In this document: piece after piece, positions 27,322 through 36,715 of the stretch | Layout of the letters: each line of letters begins with the position of its first letter | Position numbering within the stretch: the first letter of the stretch is position 1 | DNA from: an unidentified eubacterium SCB49 | GTDB taxonomy: Bacteria; Bacteroidota; Bacteroidia; Flavobacteriales; Flavobacteriaceae | NCBI GenBank assembly: GCA_000170815.1 | Contig: ABCO01000012.1 | Coordinates: forward strand, 1-56,067 | Length of the DNA stretch: 56,067 nt | Direction of reading: 5' to 3' | Notes under the pieces: generated by a model | What the model saw: the letters and a program-made list of their open reading frames with translations, nothing else | What the model was told of the DNA's origin: nothing | Databases searched by the model: none | Program-made: the position numbers and the translations under genes

Positions 27322-28401
27322 TCATCGAGATTTTGGTTTCATCAACTTACGATACACTGCCTCGTTATTTTTAATAAAATTTTGCATCGTAAAATTTCGA
27401 ATACAATAATCTCTCAATGTTTCTCCAAGGGCTTGTTCATTATTATCTATTAAGACCTTTATTTTTTGTGCTAAATCATTCGTATCTCCCGCTTTAAAAA
27501 GTAGTTCTGGAAAATCTTTAAGCACATAATTAATCCCAGAAATATTTGAACCTAAAACTGGTATTGCCATACTCATAGCTTCTACTAAAGCCATGGGCAT
27601 TCCTTCTTTTCTACCTTCATCTAAAGTAGGAATCACATAAAGATCACTTTGCGCGATAAAAGGTCTTACATCTTCTTGTCTGCCTAAAAACACTACGCTA
27701 TCTTCTACATTTAAATCTTTACATAGATTTTTTAAAAATGACACGTATGCCGGTGTACCATCTCCTACAATTGTAATTCTCACATTTTTTAATAGTGGTA
27801 TTACCCTGATTAGGACCTCAACACCTTTAACAGGCACGAGATTTGCGACAGTAACAATCGTAAACACTTCATTAATTGGTTTTTTAAATCCTATTGGACT
27901 ATAATAATCTGTATCTATACCTAATGGCACCAATTTCTGATTTTTCTTATAAGAGAAATAACTTCGCATTTCTTTATTAATGGTAAAAATAAAATCTGCT
28001 AAAAAGCTTCTAATTTTCCAATGCTTGTTACCCCAACTCATTGCCTTTTTAGTGAATACCCATTTCGCTCCTGCTAATTTTGCTGCGGTAACTTCTGTCC
28101 AGTCACTGCTCCAATGCCAAGAATGGATTATGTCAAATTGATGTAATTTAAAAAATGAAACAATAGGTTTTAATCTACTAAAAAATGAGAAATATGGCTT
28201 GTATGCTATCGTAGTGTTTATTAGGTAAATGGGGACACCTAATTTTTCAATTTCCTGATAGAAAGCTCCTTTATCGTGATTACAAGCAATAGAAATATCA
28301 AAAACAGAACGATCTAGATTTGCCACCAAATCATAGACCACACGAGTACTTCCTGCAGTATCAAAATTGGGTATTGTAAAAAGAATTTTTATTTTAGACA
28401 T
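27322..28401 (-). CDS. GT4 glycosyltransferase
   Basis: 359 aa, ATG at 28401; the GTG one codon upstream is less likely. The N-terminus KILFTIPNFDTAGSTRVV contains the glycine/threonine acceptor loop. DIIHSWHWSSD, VANLVPVKGVEVLI and EGRKEGMPMALVEAMSMA (EX7E) follow. It is a retaining GT-B transferase of the polysaccharide operon; substrates are unknown. It lies 6 nt after the CmcI-type methyltransferase. Confidence 0.85.
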   Translation of the reverse strand: MSKIKILFTIPNFDTAGSTRVVYDLVANLDRSVFDISIACNHDKGAFYQEIEKLGVPIYLINTTIAYKPYFSFFSRLKPIVSFFKLHQFDIIHSWHWSSDWTEVTAAKLAGAKWVFTKKAMSWGNKHWKIRSFLADFIFTINKEMRSYFSYKKNQKLVPLGIDTDYYSPIGFKKPINEVFTIVTVANLVPVKGVEVLIRVIPLLKNVRITIVGDGTPAYVSFLKNLCKDLNVEDSVVFLGRQEDVRPFIAQSDLYVIPTLDEGRKEGMPMALVEAMSMAIPVLGSNISGINYVLKDFPELLFKAGDTNDLAQKIKVLIDNNEQALGETLRDYCIRNFTMQNFIKNNEAVYRKLMKPKSR

Positions 28402-28407
28402 CACAAA

Positions 28408-29112
28408 TTAAACTTTTAAAACACCTATACCATATTTATGTTGAAGAGGGTTTTGTATAAATTCTTTGTATTCATATTCGCTTTTTATTTCGTTCCAAAA
28501 TTTGTCTACAAAACAATTTAACTCATGATGATATTCTGAATCTATAATATCATGAAATCCTATAAGCCCCCCTTTTTTGACCAGATCCTTATACATTTTA
28601 AAATCACTTTTAACCCCCTCATATCGATGGTCTCCGTCAATAAAAAGAAAATCAATTTTCTCTCCATTTAAAACTTTCTTTAATTTTTCAAAAGTTTCAG
28701 TTTTATGCGAATCTCCAAGAAGTATTGAAACCTTTGATTCACTAGAATCAGACAAAAAATATTTCATAAAAGGTATTTTTTGCTTGGGAAAACCGCCTCC
28801 ATGGATACCACCAGGAAGATCAATAGAAATAAGATGCTTTGGCTTCAAATAGCGAGCCCAAATAAAAAAAGAACCTCCTTTTTTTGTCCCAATTTCAACT
28901 ACGATTTTTGGTTCACTTTCCTTTAAATACTCAGCAAACGATTTAAACTCTTCTTTAAATTGGTCTAAAGAAATTCTATCATAATAGCCCCGACCAACAA
29001 AATTTTGAGCAAAATCATAAATAGAATCAAAATCGTTATACTTAAAAGATTTTATAAGCTTATTTTTTGAAATTTGAAAGGCAATACTATTTAATAAGTC
29101 TCTTTTTTTCAT
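28408..29112 (-). CDS. class I SAM methyltransferase, CmcI/Methyltransf_24-like
   Basis: 234 aa. VVEIGTKKGGSFFIWARYL is motif I. KVSILLGDSHKTET and DFLFIDGDHRYEGVKSDF are hallmarks of the CmcI/rhamnosyl O-methyltransferase group, with the metal-binding acidic triad. GGLIGFHDI follows. It probably O-methylates a sugar of the surface polysaccharide, the second methyltransferase of the operon besides FkbM. It overlaps the upstream GT2 by 4 nt. Confidence 0.8.
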   Translation of the reverse strand: MKKRDLLNSIAFQISKNKLIKSFKYNDFDSIYDFAQNFVGRGYYDRISLDQFKEEFKSFAEYLKESEPKIVVEIGTKKGGSFFIWARYLKPKHLISIDLPGGIHGGGFPKQKIPFMKYFLSDSSESKVSILLGDSHKTETFEKLKKVLNGEKIDFLFIDGDHRYEGVKSDFKMYKDLVKKGGLIGFHDIIDSEYHHELNCFVDKFWNEIKSEYEYKEFIQNPLQHKYGIGVLKV

Positions 29113-30023
29113 ATTATTTTCTTTTCGAACAACCTCTTTATTCTTTTTTTAAAATAAGGTTGCCAACGAGTATCTTGAGGATTTAAAAAATAAAAGTAAA
29201 TAAACGTCGGGACAAATTTAAATTTACTCGTAATAGACAATTCCATTAAATGCTGTGTCGTTTGTGCATATTTACAATCACTTTTTGATATAATTTCTGG
29301 GTATTCATAAGCAAAACTCCGCAAAAGTTCTCTTGATGCCAAATATTGTTTCACTTTATCTGAAGTAACAGAATCTCGATTTGCTTTCCTATCTAGTCTA
29401 ACCAAAACTTCGTGTAATCCTTGAATTTTTGAAACTAGCGATAATCTTAAAATATATGTCCAATCAACACTTATACTTGGATAATGTTTTGTAAAATATA
29501 AACCATTATCAATATGTACCGATTTTCTTAACATAATACAACTATTGACTATTTTTAACTGCTCACGATAATTAAGGATAAATAAGTCTTTTCCTTCTGG
29601 GTATTTGCCTCCATTTACTAAAATACCAGGAAATAACATTGTTACTTTTTCACCATTCCAAAATTCAGCAATTCCAGAAACTAAACCATACGTTGGGTTT
29701 TGATCTAAAAAATCTATTTGTAATGCTAACCTATTTGGATAATAATAGTCGTCTTGCTCAGCAATCGCAATATACTCTCCTGAAGTATTAGCAATCAGTC
29801 GATTCATGGTAGGGCCTAAGCCTAAATTATTTCTATTTTTTAAAATAATCATTTTTAAAAAACAGTCCTCATAACGTTTCAGAATATCCTCAGATCTATC
29901 GTGTGTACCATCAATGCAAACAATTAATTCAAAATCTTGAAAGGTTTGTTCTTTTAAGCTTTTTAATGTTGCATCTATCGTTTTTTCACCATTATAAATA
30001 GGTAGTATTACAGATACTTTCAT
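29109..30023 (-). CDS. GT2 glycosyltransferase
   Basis: 304 aa, GT-A fold. It starts with VSVILPIYNGEKTIDATL, has LIVCIDGTHDRSEDIL for nucleotide binding and AIAEQDDYYYPNRL as the DXD-type metal site. The C-terminal part (about 200-304) is helical and rich in basic residues, ending KKRIKRLFEKK. Donor and acceptor are unknown. It lies one nucleotide from the asparagine-synthase-like gene. Confidence 0.85.
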   Translation of the reverse strand: MKVSVILPIYNGEKTIDATLKSLKEQTFQDFELIVCIDGTHDRSEDILKRYEDCFLKMIILKNRNNLGLGPTMNRLIANTSGEYIAIAEQDDYYYPNRLALQIDFLDQNPTYGLVSGIAEFWNGEKVTMLFPGILVNGGKYPEGKDLFILNYREQLKIVNSCIMLRKSVHIDNGLYFTKHYPSISVDWTYILRLSLVSKIQGLHEVLVRLDRKANRDSVTSDKVKQYLASRELLRSFAYEYPEIISKSDCKYAQTTQHLMELSITSKFKFVPTFIYFYFLNPQDTRWQPYFKKRIKRLFEKKII

Positions 30024-30024
30024 A

Positions 30025-31413
30025 TTAGTTATCCTTATTATTTTGTAACCATATTGACAAAGTTAACAACATACTCACAGGATGCGAATAATACACCGCA
30101 TCCTCATGCTTAAATTTTGAATAAATCTCTTTGGTCAATTCCACATCTACTAATCCCGATAGCGCATTTCCGAAGAGCTGTTTTTCTAACTCTTTTTCAT
30201 TTTCTTTTCCTAAAAACTGTAGCTCCCAGTTGCGTTGCACATAGGGAGTGCCTAGCGTTTTTTTAATTTCTCTTTGTAATTTATTGACAACTCTATAAGG
30301 TATATTATGTGGCGACTGGTTTTTATGAAAGGTATATAAATTAAACGGTTTATGGGCTTGCCAAGTCACTCGGGCCGCTTGCTCATTTCTCGCTTTAATA
30401 TAAGCAATTTGTAATTTTCTATCTGCGAGGTATGCTTCTGGAATGGTACAGATAAACTGGCACATACGATCATCATAATACGGCAAAGTAATAGGGTGTT
30501 TTTCTGCAAAAATTGAAAGATTTGTACTTGTCCAACGCGGTGCCCAATACAGCGACTTAAAAGCACGCATTTTTGCACTTACATTATCTATCGCTATGGC
30601 ATCAAGCAATGTTTGTATTCTCTTTCTGAAATAAGCCTCAAATGTGCCCTCAAGCGACCATTGTTGCCATAGGGAATTTGCTAGCACTAGCCCTCCTTTT
30701 TTAACCACAGCTTTAAAAATATAATCTGGCAATTGCTCCATGTTTAAACCTTCTGGTGCGCCACGATCAAAAAGAACGTCGCCCCAATGCCCTAAAGAAA
30801 ACACAGTACCCATTGTCTCAAACGCATCTATCACAGCCATTTGTCGTGGATGTGTAAACTCGCTATAACAGCCATTTATGTTTGCGAGTTCCGCTATAAC
30901 GTTCCATAAATATCCTTTGTCTATCTCAAATTTCTGAAACTCAAAATCGCAAATCGTTGCAAGTGTTTTGGCTATTTTAGTTTCGGGATACCCGCCTTTA
31001 AACTCATAACTATAGGCTTGAACCTTTTTGCCTAAATGCTGAAAAGCAACTGCTTGTGTTCTGCTATCTAGACCTCCAGAAAGCGGTAAAATTACTTTAT
31101 GGTTTGCTGTTTGTTCGGCTATAATGGTTTCAAAAAGTGTGGTAAACTCTGTAAGGGCTTCTTTAAAAGAAATATCGCGAGGTGTGTAATGCCAAGAAAA
31201 CCAAGGACTACTCTCTAAATAGTTTCCAGCTGTATCATATTTATGGGTGCTTGCAGGTGGTACAACTTTACGGTCTTTCCAATACGAATCGGTATCTAAA
31301 AAAAAACCTGTGGCCGCAAAAACACACAAAGCTTCTTTGTCAAGCTCGTGCTTAGCCTCGATAGAAACGAGGGTAGATTTTTGGGGTATTATGGGGCTTT
31401 TTGTGATTTTCAA
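30025..31413 (-). CDS. asparagine-synthase-related protein lacking the glutaminase domain
   Basis: 462 aa. The ATP-pyrophosphatase P-loop SGGLDS (112-117) is intact, followed by a C-terminal AsnB-like synthetase domain. The N-terminal Ntn-type glutamine amidotransferase domain with catalytic Cys2 is absent, replaced by ~100 residues without a recognisable nucleophile. Ammonia would therefore have to come from elsewhere, or the enzyme uses another amine. In polysaccharide clusters such proteins are suspected of amidating sugar carboxylates, such as the uronate made by the TviB/TviC pair. The start is TTG at 31413, because an in-frame stop lies just upstream. Confidence 0.75.
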   Translation of the reverse strand: MKITKSPIIPQKSTLVSIEAKHELDKEALCVFAATGFFLDTDSYWKDRKVVPPASTHKYDTAGNYLESSPWFSWHYTPRDISFKEALTEFTTLFETIIAEQTANHKVILPLSGGLDSRTQAVAFQHLGKKVQAYSYEFKGGYPETKIAKTLATICDFEFQKFEIDKGYLWNVIAELANINGCYSEFTHPRQMAVIDAFETMGTVFSLGHWGDVLFDRGAPEGLNMEQLPDYIFKAVVKKGGLVLANSLWQQWSLEGTFEAYFRKRIQTLLDAIAIDNVSAKMRAFKSLYWAPRWTSTNLSIFAEKHPITLPYYDDRMCQFICTIPEAYLADRKLQIAYIKARNEQAARVTWQAHKPFNLYTFHKNQSPHNIPYRVVNKLQREIKKTLGTPYVQRNWELQFLGKENEKELEKQLFGNALSGLVDVELTKEIYSKFKHEDAVYYSHPVSMLLTLSIWLQNNKDN

Positions 31414-31447
31414 GATGTAAGGTTATTCTTCAAAAATAAGACTTTGA

Positions 31448-32635
31448 TTAAGCATTTAGACATTCGGCGTATAAAGATTCCATACCTGTAATCATTTTTT
31501 TTGCTGTATGTTGTTGTGCTACTTTATGTCTTGCTGCTTTTCGTTGTTTGTTTATTACTGCTGTGGGCATTTCAGAAAAAGCAATAATCGCTGCTGCCAT
31601 AGCTGCTGCATCTCTTTTAGGAACCACGATGCCTGTGCCTTCTTCTACAAGCTCTTTTACACCACCACAATCTGTGCTTATAACCGGCACTCCTAGCGCC
31701 ATCGCTTCTACCAAAACATTAGGCAAGCCTTCTTCTAGAGAAGACAGCAAAAACAAAGAGGCTTCTTTCATTTTTTTATAAACGATGTCTTGAGTAACTC
31801 GACTTGTTAAAATCACTTGCTCTGTTAATCCATAGGCATGAATTAAATAGAGCAACTCTTCGTTAGTCGTTACTCCTACAATTTCGTAGATAAAATCAAT
31901 CCCTTTTTGTTTTAATAGTTGCAGCGCTTTTAGGGCATATTGATTTCCTTTTATCCAATGCGGTCTTCCTACGGTAATAATTTTTAAAGGTTGCGTTGGG
32001 TTGTAACTTTCTTGAAATGGTAAAGCATCCATATTAAAACCAGAATAAACCACATGGTCTATTTTTGAAGTTTGGTTATAAATGAGATCTCCTTTTTCTG
32101 AAATAGCCTTAGACACCGAATGAAACCCGTCTATTTGAGGATACATTTTTTGTAAATACGTTTTGTTTTCTGAATTTACAAAAGGGCGTACATTAATTTG
32201 ATATCCCCGCTGACTTACAATCACTTTTACCTGTTTATTCTTTAATTGTGATGCTATTAAGGGCAATAAAGAAGGCCATTGTACATGTAAAATAGCTGGA
32301 GCGATATCTGCTATTTTTGTATTAAAATTAAATTTTTTTAAAGCAAATATATCTCTAGACACACTCCATCTAAAAACAGAAAAAACAGCTTTAACATCTC
32401 CTTTTTTAAACAATAAACCCAATGCTATTGTAAGACTTTTAAGTGTCATACTCACAAGACTCCTGTTATTTCCTAAAGACACATACTGTATTCCTTCTAG
32501 TTTTTTAAATTTTGAAGATCCAAAACCTACTATTAAAACGTTATGTTGTTGTGACAAGCCCATAGCAAGCCTATTAATAAACGTAGTAGGATTTAAACTC
32601 CCGTCAAAAATGACTATTTTAATGCCTTTATTCAT
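31448..32635 (-). CDS. GT4 glycosyltransferase
   Basis: 395 aa. The GT-B C-terminal lobe is clear: KIITVGRPHWIKGNQYAL, LLSSLEEGLPNVLVEAMALG (EX7E), STDCGGVKELV. The N-terminal lobe starts KIVIFDGSLNPTTFINRL. The extended linker KQKGIDFIYEIVG is typical of Bacteroidota GT4 enzymes. Substrates are unknown. It overlaps the upstream GT2 by 4 nt. Confidence 0.85.
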   Translation of the reverse strand: MNKGIKIVIFDGSLNPTTFINRLAMGLSQQHNVLIVGFGSSKFKKLEGIQYVSLGNNRSLVSMTLKSLTIALGLLFKKGDVKAVFSVFRWSVSRDIFALKKFNFNTKIADIAPAILHVQWPSLLPLIASQLKNKQVKVIVSQRGYQINVRPFVNSENKTYLQKMYPQIDGFHSVSKAISEKGDLIYNQTSKIDHVVYSGFNMDALPFQESYNPTQPLKIITVGRPHWIKGNQYALKALQLLKQKGIDFIYEIVGVTTNEELLYLIHAYGLTEQVILTSRVTQDIVYKKMKEASLFLLSSLEEGLPNVLVEAMALGVPVISTDCGGVKELVEEGTGIVVPKRDAAAMAAAIIAFSEMPTAVINKQRKAARHKVAQQHTAKKMITGMESLYAECLNA

Positions 32636-33564
32636 TTGCTATTATTATACTTTTTAAGCCTATACATAAAACTGGCTGCCACTCTTTTAGGTAACAAACT
32701 CACGAAACTAATTAAATAAAAAAAGAATGGCGTACTTACTGCTTTTAATAATACTGCTATTTTTTTTTGTGCTGCTATAGATGCCTCTTTCGTAGCCTTG
32801 CTTTGTGCTACATAAATATACACACTAGCTAGTTGTACTTTTAAGGCATTTAAGGTGTCTTTGTCTTGCTTAAAATGCGAATTTAATAACATTTCGGCAC
32901 TATAAATAAGCGAGGCTGCCTTGTCTATCAAGCCTTTTTCTGGATTGATAACAGACAGTTTATCATCGCCAGAGTCATCTAAATACACCAAAGCTTCTTC
33001 TAAATAAGCAATCTTATTACAATGTATGGCCGCTTCTATATGAAAAGCATAATCCTCCCAGGTGCGTTGCTTGATAAATTGTATGTTTTTTATTGCCGAA
33101 ACTTTCCACAAACAAGCCCCTGTTCCCCAAGCTTTTCCTTGTTGTAAAATGGCTGGTAATATTTCAGAAATTTTAAAAACTTGATCCCTACGTAAACCTA
33201 TTATTTTTTCTGAAGCATCGACCACATAGGCATTTGCATAGACCATCGCAATGTGTTTTTGTTCTAAAAAACAGGCCAGTGCTTTTTCTAAAAAAGTGGG
33301 GTGCCAATAATCATCGCAATCTAAAAATGTAATAAATTGACCTGTTGCCAGCGCTTTTCCTTCATTTCTAGAAAGTCCAGGGCCTAAATTAGTCTCGTTT
33401 TTTTTATACACGATACTTGGATCTAGCGATGTGGGTGCTTGCTGTGAGCAATCATCAATAACAATAATCTCTAGATTTGTATGACTTTGTTTTTGTACAG
33501 AAGCGATACAACGTGCCAACTTTTTAGGGCGGTTATAATATGGGATAATTACAGATACTTTCAT
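32632..33564 (-). CDS. GT2 glycosyltransferase
   Basis: 310 aa. GT-A N-terminus VSVIIPYYNRPKKLARC, nucleotide-binding IIVIDDCSQQ and metal-binding TFLDCDDYWHPTFLE. One hydrophobic stretch near the C-terminus (PFFFYLISFVSLL) suggests peripheral membrane attachment. It overlaps both neighbouring glycosyltransferase genes by 4 nt. Substrates are unknown. Confidence 0.85.
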   Translation of the reverse strand: MKVSVIIPYYNRPKKLARCIASVQKQSHTNLEIIVIDDCSQQAPTSLDPSIVYKKNETNLGPGLSRNEGKALATGQFITFLDCDDYWHPTFLEKALACFLEQKHIAMVYANAYVVDASEKIIGLRRDQVFKISEILPAILQQGKAWGTGACLWKVSAIKNIQFIKQRTWEDYAFHIEAAIHCNKIAYLEEALVYLDDSGDDKLSVINPEKGLIDKAASLIYSAEMLLNSHFKQDKDTLNALKVQLASVYIYVAQSKATKEASIAAQKKIAVLLKAVSTPFFFYLISFVSLLPKRVAASFMYRLKKYNNSK

Positions 33565-34508
33565 GAGCGCGAAAAATTCATGAATCCATAGCCGTATTTA
33601 GAAATCGAGTTTATGAGCAATGCAGCTATAAAAGCTCCTGTTTTTAAAACACCTTTTGTTTGTAATAGATTTTTCAAAAATGGACTTAATTTTTTTAAAG
33701 GTAAAGACGAGAGCCCTAAACGGTACATGATTACAATCAGTCTGTTTTGCATTGCAATGCACTCAGGCTTGTTTATATTATTTTTTATTGCTGTGTATGC
33801 GCTAAACCAAGAAGTCAAGGCGCCTTTATGCGCATTGACTTTATTCTTTTTTAATTGTTGTTGTATAGAGCCTTCATGAACCCTTCGGAGTGTGGTTACT
33901 TTATCTATAAAAAACCCAGCTTGTTTTATTTGTGATAAAAAGAGTAAAAAATAATGGGTTTCTTGTCCCGATTGTAAATGCTCATCAAACCTAACTTGAT
34001 CTAATAGTGTTTTTTGAGCCATAAAGTCTTTTGTGATCCAGTAAGATTTACCGCTAATAAAATTTTCTAGGGTTAAAGGGGATGTTGTATTATACTGATA
34101 TTTGGTAATTTCTGTTTGTTCTTCTTCAGTAAAATTAACACTTTTAGTTACCACAAACGGGATGCTCGAATTTTTTAAAAACACCTTTATTTTAGTTTCT
34201 AAAAAGAAAGGCAACATAAGATCATCACTGTCAAAAAAATTAACATAGCTCCCTTTTGCTTTTGTAAAGCCAAAATTACGCGCAGCATTTCCGCCTTTTT
34301 TTAAGTGGCTTGGTTTTTTAAAAAACGTAAAGCGTTTGTCTTTTTTTACATAAGATGCCAATAACAACAATGTATTATCTTTACTCTCATCATCTACCAC
34401 AATACACTCCCAATGGGTATACGTTTGGGCAAGAATACTATCCAGTGTTTCGCCCAGCAAATGTGCACGATTATAGGTAGGTATTATGATGGAGATTAAC
34501 GGGGTCAT
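33561..34508 (-). CDS. GT2 glycosyltransferase (paralogue of the one at 37303)
   Basis: 315 aa. ISIIIPTYNRAHLLGETLDS, WECIVVDDESKDNT, KGGNAARNFGF and NFFDSDDLMLP are the GT-A motifs in order. The first ~110 residues are clearly similar to the protein encoded at 37303-38253, while the acceptor-binding C-terminal halves differ. This points to gene duplication followed by acceptor divergence. The ATG at 34508 abuts a 203-nt gap. Confidence 0.85.
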   Translation of the reverse strand: MTPLISIIIPTYNRAHLLGETLDSILAQTYTHWECIVVDDESKDNTLLLLASYVKKDKRFTFFKKPSHLKKGGNAARNFGFTKAKGSYVNFFDSDDLMLPFFLETKIKVFLKNSSIPFVVTKSVNFTEEEQTEITKYQYNTTSPLTLENFISGKSYWITKDFMAQKTLLDQVRFDEHLQSGQETHYFLLFLSQIKQAGFFIDKVTTLRRVHEGSIQQQLKKNKVNAHKGALTSWFSAYTAIKNNINKPECIAMQNRLIVIMYRLGLSSLPLKKLSPFLKNLLQTKGVLKTGAFIAALLINSISKYGYGFMNFSRS

Positions 34509-34711
34509 TGGTGGTATTAAATCCTTTTATCAGTAAAAGCTATGGTTTTTCCACAAAAGCAACCTTCATTTTTGGGCAAAAAACGATGGGAACCTCAGCA
34601 TTATCCGAACTTTTTAAAAATAGCACAATAATTTTAAGTGGAGATGTTTTTTGTGCAAAAACGAGTATTTTAAGTAAAAAACACCTTAATCACCCTAAAA
34701 AATATTTCCAT
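34509..34711. other. intergenic gap within the operon; weak remnant candidate
   Basis: There is no minus-strand ORF here. The plus strand has an open frame (34508-34720, TTG start) with FIFGQKTMGTSALSELF, which loosely resembles a sulfotransferase PAPS-binding loop. It has no promoter, runs against the operon and ends inside the next gene, so it is not called as a gene. Confidence 0.3.
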
Positions 34712-35788
34712 TTAATGTAAGCTAGTGTATAATTCTAATAATTTATTGGCTTCTATTTCTGTAGAAAAATTTGTGTTACAATTTTTTATAGCTGCCTCAG
34801 AATAAGAAAAGTAACGTTTTTTATCTTTCCATAATAGTACCGTTTGTTCTACAAGGCTTTCTATAGCATCATATTCTTGTACTATCGCTGTTTTTAAATT
34901 GATTACAGCCTCTGGCAAACCTCCAGAATTTGACACAATACAAGGTATCCCGAGAGATTGGGCTTCTAGTACCGAAGTAGGTAATGCCTCAGAGATACTT
35001 AATTGAACAAAGAAATCATAACTGCTAAGTCTTTCTTTTAATATAGGGTTTGCAACACTGCCATGAATAGTAACTTCTTTTGAAAGCTCATACTTGTCTA
35101 CTAAAAGGTATAATTGCCCTAAGTCTCTTCCGTCTCCATAAAGATCATAACTAAAGGGAATGTTTTTCTCTTTAAGCAAAGCAGCAAATTTTATACAACC
35201 TTCTATATTTTTTTCCCAAGTCATTCTAAAGGCAGATACTAATCTTATTTTATCTGAGCTTGGGTATTTAGGTTTTGCTAAGCTTTTTTTACCAAAAGAA
35301 ATAGGTATTACGTGTATTTTAGATGAAGCAACTCCCCAACGCATTAGGTATTTTTTTTGATGCTCGCTCATCACTACAAATGCAGCTATAAAGCTAGATT
35401 TATTATTATAAAAATCTCGCCATTGTTTAGACAGCCAGGGTTTTAAATAAGTATCCCCTCCCCTAAGTGTAATTACAATTTTAGGACCATCTACACGAGT
35501 AAAAAAAGGGTAGATTTTGTTTTTTAAATAACTATGTTGAATATGGATAACAGGAAAGCTTTTCATAGCTTTTATGTCTGTACTATTGTCTTTAGATAGT
35601 TTTAATTTAAATAAAACGCGTTGTATTTTATTTGATAACCCTACACTGTTTATTACAATATCAGCCTCATTTGTTTTATGGTAGACCAACACCTTCATTT
35701 GCACCTTTTTTTTAATCTCGTCTAATAGTGTACGGAGATAATTTTGGTACAAGCCAGGCATTTTATCATAAATGTAAAGTACTTTCAT
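34712..35788 (-). CDS. GT4 glycosyltransferase
   Basis: 358 aa. LITLRGGDTYLKPW and FRMTWEKNIEGCI mark the GT-B interdomain region. SISEALPTSVLEAQSLG is the EX7E motif, followed by SNSGGLPEAV. The N-terminus (VLYIYDKMPGLYQNYLRTLL) is short compared with other GT4 enzymes in this operon. It lies 15 nt downstream of the GT2 at 35804. Substrates are unknown. Confidence 0.82.
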   Translation of the reverse strand: MKVLYIYDKMPGLYQNYLRTLLDEIKKKVQMKVLVYHKTNEADIVINSVGLSNKIQRVLFKLKLSKDNSTDIKAMKSFPVIHIQHSYLKNKIYPFFTRVDGPKIVITLRGGDTYLKPWLSKQWRDFYNNKSSFIAAFVVMSEHQKKYLMRWGVASSKIHVIPISFGKKSLAKPKYPSSDKIRLVSAFRMTWEKNIEGCIKFAALLKEKNIPFSYDLYGDGRDLGQLYLLVDKYELSKEVTIHGSVANPILKERLSSYDFFVQLSISEALPTSVLEAQSLGIPCIVSNSGGLPEAVINLKTAIVQEYDAIESLVEQTVLLWKDKKRYFSYSEAAIKNCNTNFSTEIEANKLLELYTSLH

Positions 35789-35803
35789 TGCTGAAATATA
35801 ATT

Positions 35804-36715
35804 TTAAAGTTTGTTATTATATTTTACATATAATATGAAAAGGCGAAATGGATCTTTAAAATCGTTTTTAAAAACATCTTTCAGAAATGTAAGCTTTTTA
35901 TTGTAACCAGGTAAATTATTCCCAAATAACCTTCTATAATAAAACCATTCTATACGTTTTATTTCATCTACCTCTATTTTACTAAATCTATCTTGCCCCC
36001 AATCTAGCAAAGATTTTGTTATTTTTTTATACAATAGATAGCGTTCTAGCAGCACTCCTGTACGTGATAAAGACATATTGCTGTTATGTAATCTTACAAA
36101 AGCTAACACCTCATCTATAAAATAAAATTGATAATAATAACTCACGCGCCTCCAAAACTCCCAGTCTTCCCCTATGATAAAATCTTCATTAAACAATCCT
36201 ACTTTTTTAAATATTTCGATTCTCAATAAAGGAACTATAGAAGCTAACCTATTTTTTAAAAGTAAGTGGTTAAAGATATGTCCATGATTGTAACCAACAT
36301 GAGTCTTTATATTTCCTGTTTTTGTACCATCTTCTTGAAAATATTCAATACTGTTGATTACAACATCATATTCTTTTTTATTTTCTAAAATCTGTACTTG
36401 CTTTTCTAGTTTATCTAATGCCCAGTAATCATCATCATCGCAAAAGGCTATAAATGCTCCATTTGCTCTTGTAATTCCAAAATTTCTAGAAGCAGGTTGG
36501 CCTGTATTTTCTTTAAAAAAATAAGTGCATTGTACAAATGTGTCGCAAATGGCCTTGTTTTGTTTTGCTATTTCGGTAGTAGATCCATCATCGATAACAA
36601 ATACCTCAATGTTTTTATAGGTTTGGTTTACAATACTAACCAGACACTCTTGTAAATAAGCCGATCTGTTAAACGTGGTTACTATAACCGTTACCAAGCC
36701 ATCGTTTATTGCCAT
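35804..36715 (-). CDS. GT2 glycosyltransferase
   Basis: 303 aa. VTVIVTTFNRSAYLQECL, VFVIDDGSTTEI and IAFCDDDDYWALDKLE are the GT-A nucleotide-binding and DXD motifs. EDWEFWRRVSYYYQ is the acceptor-side ED motif carrying the likely catalytic base. It overlaps the hexapeptide acyltransferase gene by 10 nt, so the two are probably made together. Confidence 0.87.
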   Translation of the reverse strand: MAINDGLVTVIVTTFNRSAYLQECLVSIVNQTYKNIEVFVIDDGSTTEIAKQNKAICDTFVQCTYFFKENTGQPASRNFGITRANGAFIAFCDDDDYWALDKLEKQVQILENKKEYDVVINSIEYFQEDGTKTGNIKTHVGYNHGHIFNHLLLKNRLASIVPLLRIEIFKKVGLFNEDFIIGEDWEFWRRVSYYYQFYFIDEVLAFVRLHNSNMSLSRTGVLLERYLLYKKITKSLLDWGQDRFSKIEVDEIKRIEWFYYRRLFGNNLPGYNKKLTFLKDVFKNDFKDPFRLFILYVKYNNKL

